A stretch of DNA of 64,000 bases from Tumebacillus algifaecis (GTDB taxonomy: Bacteria > Bacillota > Bacilli > Tumebacillales > Tumebacillaceae), in the NCBI RefSeq assembly GCF_002243515.1, contig NZ_CP022657.1, positions 3,705,501-3,769,500 of the forward strand, in the 5' to 3' direction. The notes below the pieces were generated by a model, which saw only the letters and a list, made by a program, of their open reading frames with translations, did no database searches and was not told the origin of the DNA. Below are positions 42,444 to 51,717 of this stretch, piece after piece (the first letter of the stretch is position 1; each line of letters starts with the position of its first letter). The translations under genes were made by a program, and so were the position numbers.

Positions 42444-43907
42444 CTACTTTGGAACCTCAACCTCATAAGGATCTGCCAACAACTTCCCACCCTCATCAAA
42501 CACCTTGACCACAAACTGCTGGCCCGCAAACTGCTTCAACATCCCATACGGTACGGTGACCACCTGAACTCGGCCCTTTTCACGCTTCAAGTGCACTTGC
42601 AGTTCAGAACCCTTTAATGAATAATCGGAAAAGATCCCGTTAAACACATAGAAACCGGTTTCCTTGCGCAGATCCACCTTTTGATCGCTCGAGATCACAT
42701 CGACCGTATCCAAAAATTCGGGCGTCCGATCTGGATAGGAGAACACCAATCCCTCCACAGGCAGTTCCACATTCTGCACATCAAACTTCACCTTGGCAAC
42801 CTGTCCCAGACTATGATCGGGTGACAACATGCGATTCTTCAAATCCAGCAGATAGCGCCCTTCACCAGCCGCGACCCGAATCCGCTCATTCGGCAGGGCA
42901 TGCAACGCTTCATATTCGTCTGCGCCAAGCATCCGTAACATTCCGCCCAACCAGCCCGAATCGCGCATCTTCCCATCGATCGCATCATAGAACAAAACCT
43001 CTGACTTCTTTGACTCAGCCGCGGTAAAATTCACAGCCAGCAGATTCGTGTCGGTCCAAAATACCGCTTTGGCCTCCCCCTTTGGCAATTCCACCAACTG
43101 TTGCGGCTTCATGCCGACAGCAGCCTTATAGATCACAGGGGCCTCCTCCGGGTCTACAAACACCAACTGTGAGGAAAACGACGGATCGGCGGCAAACAAC
43201 GTCCACCGCCCCGCCTCCGACCAATCCGATTTCCGCAAAAACGTCTCGGTTTTGCCGCGCTGTGTGCGCGAAATCTCCAAACCGTCCGATCCGTCAAACA
43301 CCACCTCACCTGAGCGCTTAATCTCCGCGATCAGCCAACGCCCGACGCTATCGGTCACCGTCACCTCATACGCTTCACTCGAAGCTTTCTCTGTCTTCGA
43401 GCCCCACGACACGCGCACGCTGTACTGAATCTTCCCGCTTCCCTTCGACGCATTGTAGATCGTAAACCCCGTCATATGCGGATCGGACAAGTTTTGAGTC
43501 ACCACAGATTCCTGCTCGCGCATGTCGTCAACCAATAGTGCATTCGCATCTTCGGTGCGCCGTTGCAGCAAAAAATCAAAATACGAACTGACCACATCGT
43601 AAGGAGCTAGCCCTTGCACGCCCTGATTCGACTTGGGTTGGGATAGTGTCTTCCATTCCGGCACAGCGACCAGCCCCTCTTCGCTGAACGGGGAGGTGAT
43701 CAACAGACCGCACCACACCGCCACAGCGATCGTCAGTGCGGTAGTCACGCGACGGAACCAACGCGAACGCTGCTGCACACGGGTTCGACGATCATATTCC
43801 TGCAACACCTTGTTCTTAAACTGCATCGCATCGGCCGGTTGGTCTTGTTCATCTGGCTTTAACTGCTTCAGATCGTTCTTCAGATGTTTCCACTGCTGTT
43901 CCGTCAT
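42444..43907 (-). CDS. Putative membrane anti-sigma partner with large extracellular domain
   Basis: 487 aa. A cytoplasmic N-part of about 50 residues (MTEQQWKHLKNDLKQL), one membrane helix near 55-72 (VTTALTIAVAVWCGLLITS), then about 410 residues outside the cell, beta-rich and propeller-like in places (WTLFAADPSFSSQLVFVDPEEAP). It overlaps the ECF sigma factor gene by ATGA. No zinc-binding HxxxCxxC anti-sigma motif is visible, so the regulatory role is inferred from context and topology. Confidence 0.65.
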   Translation of the reverse strand: MTEQQWKHLKNDLKQLKPDEQDQPADAMQFKNKVLQEYDRRTRVQQRSRWFRRVTTALTIAVAVWCGLLITSPFSEEGLVAVPEWKTLSQPKSNQGVQGLAPYDVVSSYFDFLLQRRTEDANALLVDDMREQESVVTQNLSDPHMTGFTIYNASKGSGKIQYSVRVSWGSKTEKASSEAYEVTVTDSVGRWLIAEIKRSGEVVFDGSDGLEISRTQRGKTETFLRKSDWSEAGRWTLFAADPSFSSQLVFVDPEEAPVIYKAAVGMKPQQLVELPKGEAKAVFWTDTNLLAVNFTAAESKKSEVLFYDAIDGKMRDSGWLGGMLRMLGADEYEALHALPNERIRVAAGEGRYLLDLKNRMLSPDHSLGQVAKVKFDVQNVELPVEGLVFSYPDRTPEFLDTVDVISSDQKVDLRKETGFYVFNGIFSDYSLKGSELQVHLKREKGRVQVVTVPYGMLKQFAGQQFVVKVFDEGGKLLADPYEVEVPK

Positions 43908-44455
43908 CGTAAACTCACCCCTTCCTCTGCCGCTTTACGTGCCATCTGATCAAACAGCGGATCATCGCCAAGCATTTCCTGCAGTTTCTTGAGTGCCCGA
44001 TGCAGCTTGGTCCGTGTCTTCGCCGATGTCCAGCCAAAGATCGAGGCCGTCTCCTCCGTCGAAAACTCATGGATCATCCGCAGCACCACCACGTCGCGAT
44101 CATCCTTTTTCAGCTTTAGCAAAGCTTCGCGCAACGCCTCTTCCTTGGCACTTATCTCCGCCCGCTCATATAATGAAAGCTCATCGCTGGCCACATCTTG
44201 CACCTCGTTGAGCGAAAATAAATTCTTAAACCGCTTCTTTCGATACCAATCGGCGACAGCACGGCGCGCGATCGCCAAAATCCAGGTTTTCGGAGCAGCT
44301 AACCCTTGGAAGCGGTCAGCTCCGACGAGAACGCGGACAAATACTTCCTGTGCGATGTCCTCCACATCCTGTCGAGACCGCACCTGATAGCCGACAAAAG
44401 CAAAAACGTCCCGGTGGTAGAGACGGTACCATTCATCAAAATCGTGTTCCACCAT
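43904..44455 (-). CDS. ECF-type RNA polymerase sigma factor
   Basis: 183 aa. Sigma region 2 (FDEWYRLYHRDVFAFVGYQVRSRQDVEDIAQEVFVRV), then region 4 (DVVVLRMIHEFSTEETASIFGWTSAKTRTKLHRALKKLQ) with no region 3, as in SigW/SigX-like ECF factors. ATG at 44455 has GAAGG close before it; an in-frame ATG at 44479 is less well served. Co-transcribed with its membrane partner gene. Confidence 0.9.
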   Translation of the reverse strand: MVEHDFDEWYRLYHRDVFAFVGYQVRSRQDVEDIAQEVFVRVLVGADRFQGLAAPKTWILAIARRAVADWYRKKRFKNLFSLNEVQDVASDELSLYERAEISAKEEALREALLKLKKDDRDVVVLRMIHEFSTEETASIFGWTSAKTRTKLHRALKKLQEMLGDDPLFDQMARKAAEEGVSLR

Positions 44456-44586
44456 CGAGCCTTCCCCTCTTCCCCGCATTGAATTTCATTCTCATCTATA
44501 AATATAGTCGGGGACGCTACGAATTCTGTTACACATTCCGGCAAATAAGTAATCACACACCGAAGCGTTTCACCATTCAGATACAG

Positions 44587-44615
44587 AAAAAGACTGCCTG
44601 ACGAACAGGCAGTCT
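44587..44615 (-). terminator. Intrinsic terminator after ytqB
   Basis: AGACTGCCTG / CAGGCAGTCT hairpin with T5 on the minus strand, just past the stop. Confidence 0.88.
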
Positions 44616-45192
44616 ACTGAGCGCGCTTTTCCAGCGCGAGCAAAATCGGCGGGTCGTTTTGTTGATTCAAAAAACGGTACTGCAACACATGCGCCTGCGA
44701 CACATCCACGGCCTGGGCCCAAGCCAAAACCGCTTGTGTTTCGGCCTTGCCCGCATCATGCCCCGAATACAGCATCACCGTCATCACACCGCCGACTGAG
44801 AGGATGTTAAGCCCGGCTTGCAAGGCGGTGAGCGTCGATTCTGTTGTCGTTACGACGGCTGGATCACCGCCCGGCAGGTATCCCAAATTGAAGGTGATCG
44901 CCTGCACCCGACCATGCCACGCGCTCGGCACCACGTCCTGCATCTGGGCATGGCTTACCAAGTGCAGCTCGACCCGCTCACAGACACCCGCGTCGGTCAA
45001 GCGATCCCAAGCCCGACGCAACGCGGCTTCCTGCACATCAAAGCCGATCACCCGTCCCGTCGCCCCGACAGTTTCCGCCAAAAAAAGCGTATCTGAGCCC
45101 TTGCCAACCGTGGCATCGATCGCCACATCGCCCGGCTTCAGCACGTCGGTGAGCAGTTCTTTCACAAACCGCAACATCGGCCTGATCACCAT
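44614..45192 (-). CDS. SAM-dependent methyltransferase, YtqB/MnmM type
   Basis: 192 aa. SAM motif DVAIDATVGKGSDTLFLAE, then VIGFDVQEAAL, and the active-site NLGYLPGGDPAVVTT, the signature of the YtqB family formerly annotated as rRNA methylase. Bacillus subtilis YtqB (MnmM) methylates nm5s2U in tRNA wobble position 34. It lies next to a YtqA-like radical SAM gene, as in Bacillus, which supports the assignment. Confidence 0.82.
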   Translation of the reverse strand: MVIRPMLRFVKELLTDVLKPGDVAIDATVGKGSDTLFLAETVGATGRVIGFDVQEAALRRAWDRLTDAGVCERVELHLVSHAQMQDVVPSAWHGRVQAITFNLGYLPGGDPAVVTTTESTLTALQAGLNILSVGGVMTVMLYSGHDAGKAETQAVLAWAQAVDVSQAHVLQYRFLNQQNDPPILLALEKRAQ

Positions 45193-45264
45193 GTTCCAAC
45201 CTCCGCGCCAAGACCAGCGTTCGAGGATGGTTTCACTGCAACGGCAGCTACTGCTTGGGCAGAC

Positions 45265-46221
45265 TTACCCTTGCGGCACATAATACTTCCCTTGCCACGA
45301 ATCCCTTCTCTTCAACTCCGCATCGATCCCATTGAGCACCGACCACTTATCGAGCGACCACAAGGGACCGATCAGCGTATCGGGCGGTCCGTCCCCGGTC
45401 AGGCGATGAACGACCATTTCCGGTGGCAAAATCTCCAGCATATCGCAGACCAGATTGATATAGCGGTCCGGGTCTAAAAATTCCACCAGACCCTCCTCAT
45501 ACTGCTTCACCATCGGGGTGTACTTCAGCAGGTGCAACAAATGGATCTTGATCCCTTGCACCCCCATCTGCGCTACTGCCCGCGCCGTCTCCATCATCAT
45601 TTCATCGGTCTCGCCGGGCAGACCTAAGATAATGTGTGAGCACACTTTGATCTCCTTGGCTCGCAAACGCTCGACCGCATCCAAATACACTTGGTAATCG
45701 TGCGCCCGATTGATCAAATCGGCCGTCTGCTCATGAATCGTCTGCAGACCTAATTCCAACCACAAAAACGTCCGTTCATTCAACTCACCCAGATACTCGA
45801 CCACATCATCGGGCAGGCAGTCTGGCCGCGTGGCCACCGACAGCCCGACCACATCGTCTTGTTGCAGGATCGTCTCATAATAGTCCCGCAAGGTCTCAAC
45901 AGGAGCATACGTGTTCGTATAGGCCTGAAAATACCCGAGGTACTTCGCTTTCGGCCACTTCCGATGCATCTTCTCCTTCACATCGTGAAACTGCGTCACC
46001 AGATCATCCTTGCGATTGCCCGCAAAATCACCAGAGCCGCGCGCCGAGCAGAACGTACAACCGCCTGTCGTCACCACACCGTCCCGATTCGGACAGGAAA
46101 ATCCGGCATCGAGCGGCACCTTGAAGATCTTTTCCCCGAAGACGGAGCGCAGATGAAAATTCCACGTATGATATCGCTTATCGCCCCAAAGGAGCGGTTC
46201 TTGCTTCGTCAGTTGAGTCAT
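45265..46221 (-). CDS. TIGR01212-type radical SAM protein (YtqA)
   Basis: 318 aa. The unusual radical-SAM cysteine motif CPNRDGVVTTGGCTFC binds the 4Fe-4S cluster, and SVATRPDCLPDDVVEYL and LELGLQTIHEQTADLINRAH are family motifs. ATG at 46221 has AAAGGAG about 8 bases upstream. Gene order YtqA-YtqB is conserved in Bacilli and points to tRNA wobble-uridine modification; the exact reaction of YtqA is not shown by sequence. Confidence 0.88.
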   Translation of the reverse strand: MTQLTKQEPLLWGDKRYHTWNFHLRSVFGEKIFKVPLDAGFSCPNRDGVVTTGGCTFCSARGSGDFAGNRKDDLVTQFHDVKEKMHRKWPKAKYLGYFQAYTNTYAPVETLRDYYETILQQDDVVGLSVATRPDCLPDDVVEYLGELNERTFLWLELGLQTIHEQTADLINRAHDYQVYLDAVERLRAKEIKVCSHIILGLPGETDEMMMETARAVAQMGVQGIKIHLLHLLKYTPMVKQYEEGLVEFLDPDRYINLVCDMLEILPPEMVVHRLTGDGPPDTLIGPLWSLDKWSVLNGIDAELKRRDSWQGKYYVPQG

Positions 46222-46424
46222 GTCAAGACTCCTTTCTGCATAAATCCCCAACGTTCAAACTCCATTGTAACATGCTACAGCCTCGCAGAAAAATCCGCGA
46301 CCTCATCCCCAATTTCTCGGTACGATACCGCCCGTTAGGACATATGATACAACAGATTAGCGGGTCATAATGCAAGTCGGGGAAAAACGAACCAAAAAAA
46401 GCACCAAGCTACCTGTTGGCGAGC

Positions 46425-46465
46425 AAAAACGCCCCTCACCGCATCGACGGTGAAGGGCGTTTTTC
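46425..46465. terminator. Intrinsic terminator after the flavoenzyme gene
   Basis: AAAAACGCCC-TCACCG / CGGTGA-GGGCGTTTTT stem. Confidence 0.88.
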
Positions 46466-46485
46466 ATCTGCTTCCTACCTTGTCA

Positions 46486-47808
46486 TTAGACGGCCCGGCT
46501 CAGCAATACGATTCCACTATTGCCTTTGCGCAAAATGCGCTCCCCTACCTCATAGCCCGAGGAGAACGACAACTCCGACAGTTGGCCGACACCTTGCACC
46601 CAATCTCCGGCAAAATAAGCGTTCGCACATGCGTGGAACTGCACAGGCATCAACTGCTGGTCATCCTCCACCTTGATCTCCTGCGCCGCGGCGCGCTCCG
46701 TATAACGCTTGGCTGCCAACTGCTCGCGCCACCCTGCCAGATGCTTGTCAAACAAGCGCTCGATCGCCTCTTTGCGAATCGCCGCGTGCTCGCGGTCACC
46801 GACCTCTTCACTCTTCAGATAGGCAACCGCCTGAATCAGTTGGCCACCCTCCGGCGTGCACGGCGTATACGCAGAGATGTCGGTCATAAACACCCGCGCC
46901 TGCTTGTCATAAATATACGTGTACGGCGTCTCAATCCGCTTGGACAAACCGATGTCATACACCAACACATTGTTCGGCTTGTGCAACAGATATGGCGAGA
47001 TCGACGCTGCCAACGTCGTACCTTCAAAGATCTTCGCCAGCTCCTTCGGCGGCACCGCGAACACAAATTCATCGCCTGTGAACAGCCCCTCAGAAGTCTC
47101 CACACCGACCACGCGCCCTTGCTCGAACAGCACGCGCTCGATCTTCGCCTTCGTCACCACCTTGGAGCCATTTTCTACGATCACGCGCTCCAATTCGGAC
47201 ACAAGCGACCCCCAGCCACCCGCAATGTACGAGACGGCCTTCGAGGTGCGGAACAGGCGCTGGTAGTATTTAAAGAACACGGTCGAGGGAATGCGCTCCG
47301 GCTCTTGCGTAAAGAAGTTGCTCGATGCCAAGGTCAGCATCAGATCCTGCACCTGCTGATGCTTGCCCGAGCGCCGCAGCCACTCACCGATCGACACGCC
47401 TTCCTCTCCGCGTTCGAGCAGGCAGACGGTCTTGACGATCTCGATGGCAAACCGCGCCTTCACAGCCCCTTTGGGCAGCACTTTCGTCTTGAACAAGCCC
47501 TCCAAAGTCGCCGGCATCTCCGTCATCTCATGACCCAGGTCATAGCGCGCCTTCTTCGGATCGAAATCCACCCAGCCGATGTTCAACTGCAGTTCCTTCT
47601 CCAATTTCCGAATATACGACGAATCCCGGCTGTAGATCGCATGCGCACCAAAGTTAAAATCAAAGCCTTTAAGCGGAATCGTCACCGCACGTCCGCCCAA
47701 TTTTGGCGCTTTTTCCAACAACGTCACATCATGACCCGCCTTCGCCAACCGTGCCGCCACACTCAACCCTGCCAAACCGCCACCGACTACAACCGTCCGC
47801 TTGTTCAT
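46486..47808 (-). CDS. Phytoene-desaturase-like FAD oxidoreductase
   Basis: 440 aa. N-terminal FAD-binding VVVGGGLAGLSVAARLAKAGHDVTLLEKAPKLGGRA and C-terminal YFAGDWVQGVGQLSELSFSSGYEVGERI match the CrtI/amine-oxidase/protoporphyrinogen-oxidase superfamily. Substrate unknown; no phytoene or squalene synthase is nearby. GGAGGAAA lies before the ATG. Divergent from a TetR regulator, with a palindrome between them. Confidence 0.85.
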   Translation of the reverse strand: MNKRTVVVGGGLAGLSVAARLAKAGHDVTLLEKAPKLGGRAVTIPLKGFDFNFGAHAIYSRDSSYIRKLEKELQLNIGWVDFDPKKARYDLGHEMTEMPATLEGLFKTKVLPKGAVKARFAIEIVKTVCLLERGEEGVSIGEWLRRSGKHQQVQDLMLTLASSNFFTQEPERIPSTVFFKYYQRLFRTSKAVSYIAGGWGSLVSELERVIVENGSKVVTKAKIERVLFEQGRVVGVETSEGLFTGDEFVFAVPPKELAKIFEGTTLAASISPYLLHKPNNVLVYDIGLSKRIETPYTYIYDKQARVFMTDISAYTPCTPEGGQLIQAVAYLKSEEVGDREHAAIRKEAIERLFDKHLAGWREQLAAKRYTERAAAQEIKVEDDQQLMPVQFHACANAYFAGDWVQGVGQLSELSFSSGYEVGERILRKGNSGIVLLSRAV

Positions 47809-47878
47809 CGTAATTTCCTCCTCAAATCAGGACTTGAAACATTTATATATCCACACTCTTAATGTACTGAGTCTAAAA

Positions 47879-47891
47879 TGTACCTAGTACA
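47879..47891. promoter_or_regulatory. TetR operator candidate
   Basis: Palindrome TGTACCTAGTACA in the divergent interval, with a second half-site TGTACTGAG about 16 bases to the left. Probably bound by the TetR protein encoded at 47980. Confidence 0.45.
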
Positions 47892-47979
47892 ATTATATTA
47901 CAGGTCTACGAAATATGTGTCCACCCCCAAAATGGTGTAAAATAGAACTGACCAACACCTGAAAAGAGAGGGAAACACG

Positions 47980-48573
47980 ATGTCCAGTCGCAGAGAGCGC
48001 AAAAAACAAGAGACGCGCACCAAAATTTTCACCAGCGCGATGAAATTATTTCAAGCAGGCGGCTATGATGCCACGACGATCGACATGATCGCTGAGCACG
48101 CCGATGTGGCACGTGGCACCGTCTTTTTACATTTTCCATCAAAAGAAGCGATCCTCGCCCATTGGGGACAGGACCGCTTTGAAGAGATGATGGAGCGAAG
48201 CGTGGAGTGGGATCAACCCGATCTGTCTGTAGAAGAAAAGGTGATGCGCCTGTTCAAAATCGCGCTCACTGCCAACCAAGAGAGCTTCGATCTCGTGAAA
48301 ATCTGGGTCAAATCGACGCTCGCCACGCCGACTGCGATGATCCACGAGCGCCAAAGCCCCGTTTCCCTGCGCAACCTGATGGCCGACATCCTCGAGTCCG
48401 CACAGGAAGAAGGACACCTCAAACAGACGATCGATCCGATCATTGCAGGCGACATGCTGGAAAATATCTACCTGCACGCCATGCAAGACTGGGTGTTGTC
48501 AGAAGGCAACTGGCCGGTCGAAGAGATCTTGACGACCAAGATCCACTATCTGTTCAACGGGCTCAACCAATAA
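47980..48573 (+). CDS. TetR-family transcriptional regulator
   Basis: 197 aa. HTH: TIDMIAEHADVARGTVFLHFPSKEAIL. The ligand domain has no recognised specificity. AAGAGAGGG lies before the ATG. Divergent from the flavoenzyme gene at 46486, which it most likely represses. Confidence 0.88.
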   Translation: MSSRRERKKQETRTKIFTSAMKLFQAGGYDATTIDMIAEHADVARGTVFLHFPSKEAILAHWGQDRFEEMMERSVEWDQPDLSVEEKVMRLFKIALTANQESFDLVKIWVKSTLATPTAMIHERQSPVSLRNLMADILESAQEEGHLKQTIDPIIAGDMLENIYLHAMQDWVLSEGNWPVEEILTTKIHYLFNGLNQ

Positions 48574-48652
48574 TCGCACGTTTCATGTATGAACCGTGTC
48601 GATTGCGAGTATTCTAGTCTGGGGAACGTAAGACACATCACCAAATTTTGTC

Positions 48653-48681
48653 TTGGCTTTCCAACCTAATTAAGATAAGAT
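48653..48681 (+). promoter_or_regulatory. sodA promoter candidate
   Basis: -35 TTGGCT (48653-48658), -10 TAAGAT (48676-48681), spacer 17; about 45 bases before the start codon. Confidence 0.5.
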
Positions 48682-48726
48682 ATATGTATGTATAAAAACT
48701 ACTTTCTACATAGGAGGTAATACCCA

Positions 48727-49335
48727 ATGGCATACCAACTGCCGGCACTTCCGTACGCAAATGACGCACTCGAACCGCATTTCGACGCACTGACCATGGA
48801 AATTCACCATGACCGTCACCATGCGACCTACGTAAACAATGTAAACGCAGCACTCGAAGGACATGACGATCTGGCTTCCAAGTCGATCGAAGAGCTGATC
48901 GCGAACCTGGATGCAGTTCCGGAAAACATTCGCACCGCAGTTCGCAACAACGGCGGCGGCCATGCGAACCACTCCCTGTTCTGGGAAATCCTTTCCCCGA
49001 ACGGCGGCGGCGCTCCGACTGGCGCAGTAGCAGATGCGATCACCGCTGCATTTGGCTCCTACGACAACTTCAAAGCTGAGTTCACCAAAGCAGCTACCAC
49101 CCGTTTCGGCTCCGGCTGGGCATGGCTGATCGCTGACGGCGACAAAGTGGCGATCACCACCACCGAGTACCAAGACAGCCCGATCATGCAAGGCAAAACC
49201 CCGATCCTCGGCCTCGACGTTTGGGAACATGCTTACTACCTGAAGTTCCAAAACAAACGCCCGGACTACATCGCTGCTTTCTTCAACCTGATCAACTGGG
49301 ATGAAGTCAACAAGCGTCTCGCTGCTGCGAAGTAA
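48727..49335 (+). CDS. sodA: Superoxide dismutase (Mn/Fe)
   Basis: 202 aa. Metal ligands: His in [13 protein letters not shown], His in [14 protein letters not shown], and Asp/His in [21 protein letters not shown]. The residues favour Mn. Converts superoxide to peroxide and oxygen in the cytoplasm. AGGAGG lies 8 bases before the ATG. Strong codon bias and a terminator at once after the stop suggest high, monocistronic expression. Confidence 0.96.
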   Translation: MAYQLPALPYANDALEPHFDALTMEIHHDRHHATYVNNVNAALEGHDDLASKSIEELIANLDAVPENIRTAVRNNGGGHANHSLFWEILSPNGGGAPTGAVADAITAAFGSYDNFKAEFTKAATTRFGSGWAWLIADGDKVAITTTEYQDSPIMQGKTPILGLDVWEHAYYLKFQNKRPDYIAAFFNLINWDEVNKRLAAAK

Positions 49336-49343
49336 TTCGGATA

Positions 49344-49381
49344 GAAAAAGCCTCTCCACCACTTGGAGAGGCTTTTTTTTA
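49344..49381. terminator. Terminator between sodA and convergent phosphatase gene
   Basis: AAAAAGCCTCTCC / GGAGAGGCTTTTT stem. Confidence 0.9.
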
Positions 49382-50182
49382 CGTATGAAGCAGACCTTCC
49401 TGCACCACCGCCAGCAGTTCATTCCGCTTGTCAGGATGGCATCCGACCAAATACGGCTCTGCATGCATCCCTGCAAACGGCTCCCCGTCGAAGTCGATCA
49501 CCAATCCGCCCGCTTCCTGCAAGAGCAAAAGTCCAGCATATAGATCATCGCCTTCTGAGTTGTACAGCACGACGCCGTCCAAATCCCCGCGGGCCATCAT
49601 GCACCACACCAGCGTCGGTGCCCAGACCCGAAGCACCCGCTTCGCTGTGAGATCCAGATGGTGCTTCAGCCTCATCGCCCGCTCTTCCTTTTGCACGATA
49701 TGGCCTTGTATCCAACCCAGCGTCAATTTTCTGCCCGCCTTGGGCGCTTTGATCCGCAACGGCTGCCCGTTGCACGTCGCCCCTTTGCCGCGCTCGGCCA
49801 GATACAGCTTGTCCTGCACCGAGTCATAGATTACCCCAACCATCGCTTCTCGCTGCACAAAGAACGTGATCGCGACCGCATACAAGGGCAAGCCGATCGC
49901 ATAGTTATTCGTGCCGTCCAACGGATCGACCAGCCACAGATAGTCGCCTTCCACGCCCGACCAGCCCGTCTCCTCGCTGCGAATGCCGTGCTCTGGAAAC
50001 TCAGCTCGAATCTTTTCCAAGATGATCGCTTCTGCCAAGCGGTCCACCTCGGTGACCAGATCGCCGTGCTCATCTTTCTCCTCCACCGCAAATGCTCCGT
50101 CAAAACGCGACTTGGCCAGTTTCCCAGCCGCAGTCGCCGCTTCCATCGCCACTCGTTTTACTTGCTCGATCATTGCTTGCAT
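49379..50182 (-). CDS. Inositol monophosphatase family protein
   Basis: 267 aa. Metal-binding motifs: GDLVTEVDRLAE, a Glu in RSEETGWSG, and DPLDGTNNYAIGLPLYAVAI; the later Asp motif is changed (WCMMARGDLDGVV). Hydrolyses inositol-1-phosphate or similar (PAP, NADP) phosphates. ATG at 50182 has GAGGGGGG about 8 bases upstream; the longer frame has no signal. Confidence 0.88.
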   Translation of the reverse strand: MQAMIEQVKRVAMEAATAAGKLAKSRFDGAFAVEEKDEHGDLVTEVDRLAEAIILEKIRAEFPEHGIRSEETGWSGVEGDYLWLVDPLDGTNNYAIGLPLYAVAITFFVQREAMVGVIYDSVQDKLYLAERGKGATCNGQPLRIKAPKAGRKLTLGWIQGHIVQKEERAMRLKHHLDLTAKRVLRVWAPTLVWCMMARGDLDGVVLYNSEGDDLYAGLLLLQEAGGLVIDFDGEPFAGMHAEPYLVGCHPDKRNELLAVVQEGLLHT

Positions 50183-50409
50183 AGCTTCGCCCCCCTCTTC
50201 GTTTCCATAGTTTACCCGATTCAACGCCAGATCGTCTAACCGGTCGCACGCGAACCCAATGTTTAGTGCGATAATTAATTGATCCATCTAAAATTTTTAC
50301 AATTCAAAAAAGGTTTCCTGTAGTAATCTGTCGAAAATTGACGACAAGCCTATCGCACAACAAACTACCTATTTCTGACGATATCGTACTGTCCTCGAGG
50401 TGAGTCGTT

Positions 50410-51693
50410 TTGAACGAAGTAAAAGATCTCATGCTCAATATGCTCATCATCATCCTGCCCATCTTTATCTATCAGACGATTTGGATCGATAAAATAAGCA
50501 GTCCGATGGTCACTGCCCGCGACCGAACTGCCATCAGCATCGTGGCGACCGTTGCGGCTCTTTGCTGTATGACCCTGCCGGTCACTCCGCTGCCCGGCTT
50601 TGTCTTTGACCTGCGTCTTGTGCCACTTTTGATCGGGATTCTTTATGGCGGATTTCGCTCCAGCCTGTTCCTCATCGCCGCCGTGTATCTATACAGCTGG
50701 TACTTGGGCGGCCCTGGCTTTCCCATCATGGCGCTGACCTATCCATTCGTCATCCTGGCCGCCTATCTGATCTCATCTCGTTTTAAGCGATGGGGCCGCC
50801 GCCAGAAGCTGCTCTCTGCCTCGTTGCTCACGTTTTTCGCTTCCTTGCTGGTCAAAACTGCTGTCGTTGTGACCGCCTATCTCCCACAGCCGGACACGCC
50901 ACAGCTTCCAATCATCGCCGCCTTCGTGATCCTGCACGTCCTCTCGATCTGCATCTCGATCTTCCTGATCGAAAACATGCGGGAAAAAGCGGCCTTACGC
51001 TTCGAGATTCAACAGGCTGAAAAGCTGCGCATCATGGGCCAGCTCGCCGCCTCCATCGCGCATGAAGTCCGCAATCCACTGACCGTCGTGCGCGGGTTCC
51101 TGCAATTGTTGCAATCGGACCAGATTCCTGCTGAGAAACGTCACATGTTTCTCAAGCTCGGCATCGACGAACTCGACCGCTCCGAGACGATCATCTCCAA
51201 CTATCTTGCGTTTGCAAAGCCGCAGTCCTCGCGTCTTGAAACGATCGATGTCGCCGAGCGGGTCGAGCATGCCGCAGCTATTATCTCTTCCTATGCGACG
51301 TTGCAAAACGTCGAGATCAAGCACCAGATCGCCCAAGGCTTGTACATTGCAGGCGACCCTGAGCAGCTCTCCCAAGTGCTGATGAACCTGGTCAAAAACG
51401 GCATCGAGGCGATGCCAAACGGTGGCACCCTGCACATGAACGCCTACAAGCGCGGACAGAACGTCAAGATCGACATCATCGACAACGGCGTTGGTATGAG
51501 CGAAGCGGAACTGGAACGAGTTGGCACCCCCTATTTCTCAACCAAGCAGAACGGAACGGGGCTCGGCCTGATGGTCACCTACCAGATCATCCACTCGATG
51601 CAGGGCACTGTGCAAGTCAAAAGTGTCCCCGGCAAAGGCACCCAATTTATGCTGACTTTTCCTCAGAATGAAAAAAACGCTCTTCCCGATTGA
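50410..51693 (+). CDS. Membrane sensor histidine kinase, sporulation-kinase-like
   Basis: 427 aa. Six or so hydrophobic segments to residue 195 form a 5TMR-LYT-like sensor (RLVPLLIGILYGG). The HisKA region follows with SIAHEVRNPLTVVRGFLQLL (phospho-His), then the HATPase motifs LVKNGIEAMPNGG, IDNGVGMS and GTGLGLMVTYQII. This layout is seen in KinB-like kinases feeding Spo0A. TTG start with GAGGTGA 6 bases before it. No response regulator is adjacent, which suits a phosphorelay kinase. Confidence 0.88.
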   Translation: MNEVKDLMLNMLIIILPIFIYQTIWIDKISSPMVTARDRTAISIVATVAALCCMTLPVTPLPGFVFDLRLVPLLIGILYGGFRSSLFLIAAVYLYSWYLGGPGFPIMALTYPFVILAAYLISSRFKRWGRRQKLLSASLLTFFASLLVKTAVVVTAYLPQPDTPQLPIIAAFVILHVLSICISIFLIENMREKAALRFEIQQAEKLRIMGQLAASIAHEVRNPLTVVRGFLQLLQSDQIPAEKRHMFLKLGIDELDRSETIISNYLAFAKPQSSRLETIDVAERVEHAAAIISSYATLQNVEIKHQIAQGLYIAGDPEQLSQVLMNLVKNGIEAMPNGGTLHMNAYKRGQNVKIDIIDNGVGMSEAELERVGTPYFSTKQNGTGLGLMVTYQIIHSMQGTVQVKSVPGKGTQFMLTFPQNEKNALPD

Positions 51694-51710
51694 GGAAAAG
51701 CGTTTTTTTT
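51671..51710. terminator. Terminator between kinase and ecfT-like gene
   Basis: AACGCT-TTCC / GGAA-AGCGTT stem with A and T runs. Confidence 0.85.
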
Positions 51711-51717
51711 GTTGTGC

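Noticed and set aside
46450-47862. 470-codon plus-strand ORF antisense to the flavoenzyme gene
   Set aside because: Arg/His/Leu-rich shadow without ribosome site.
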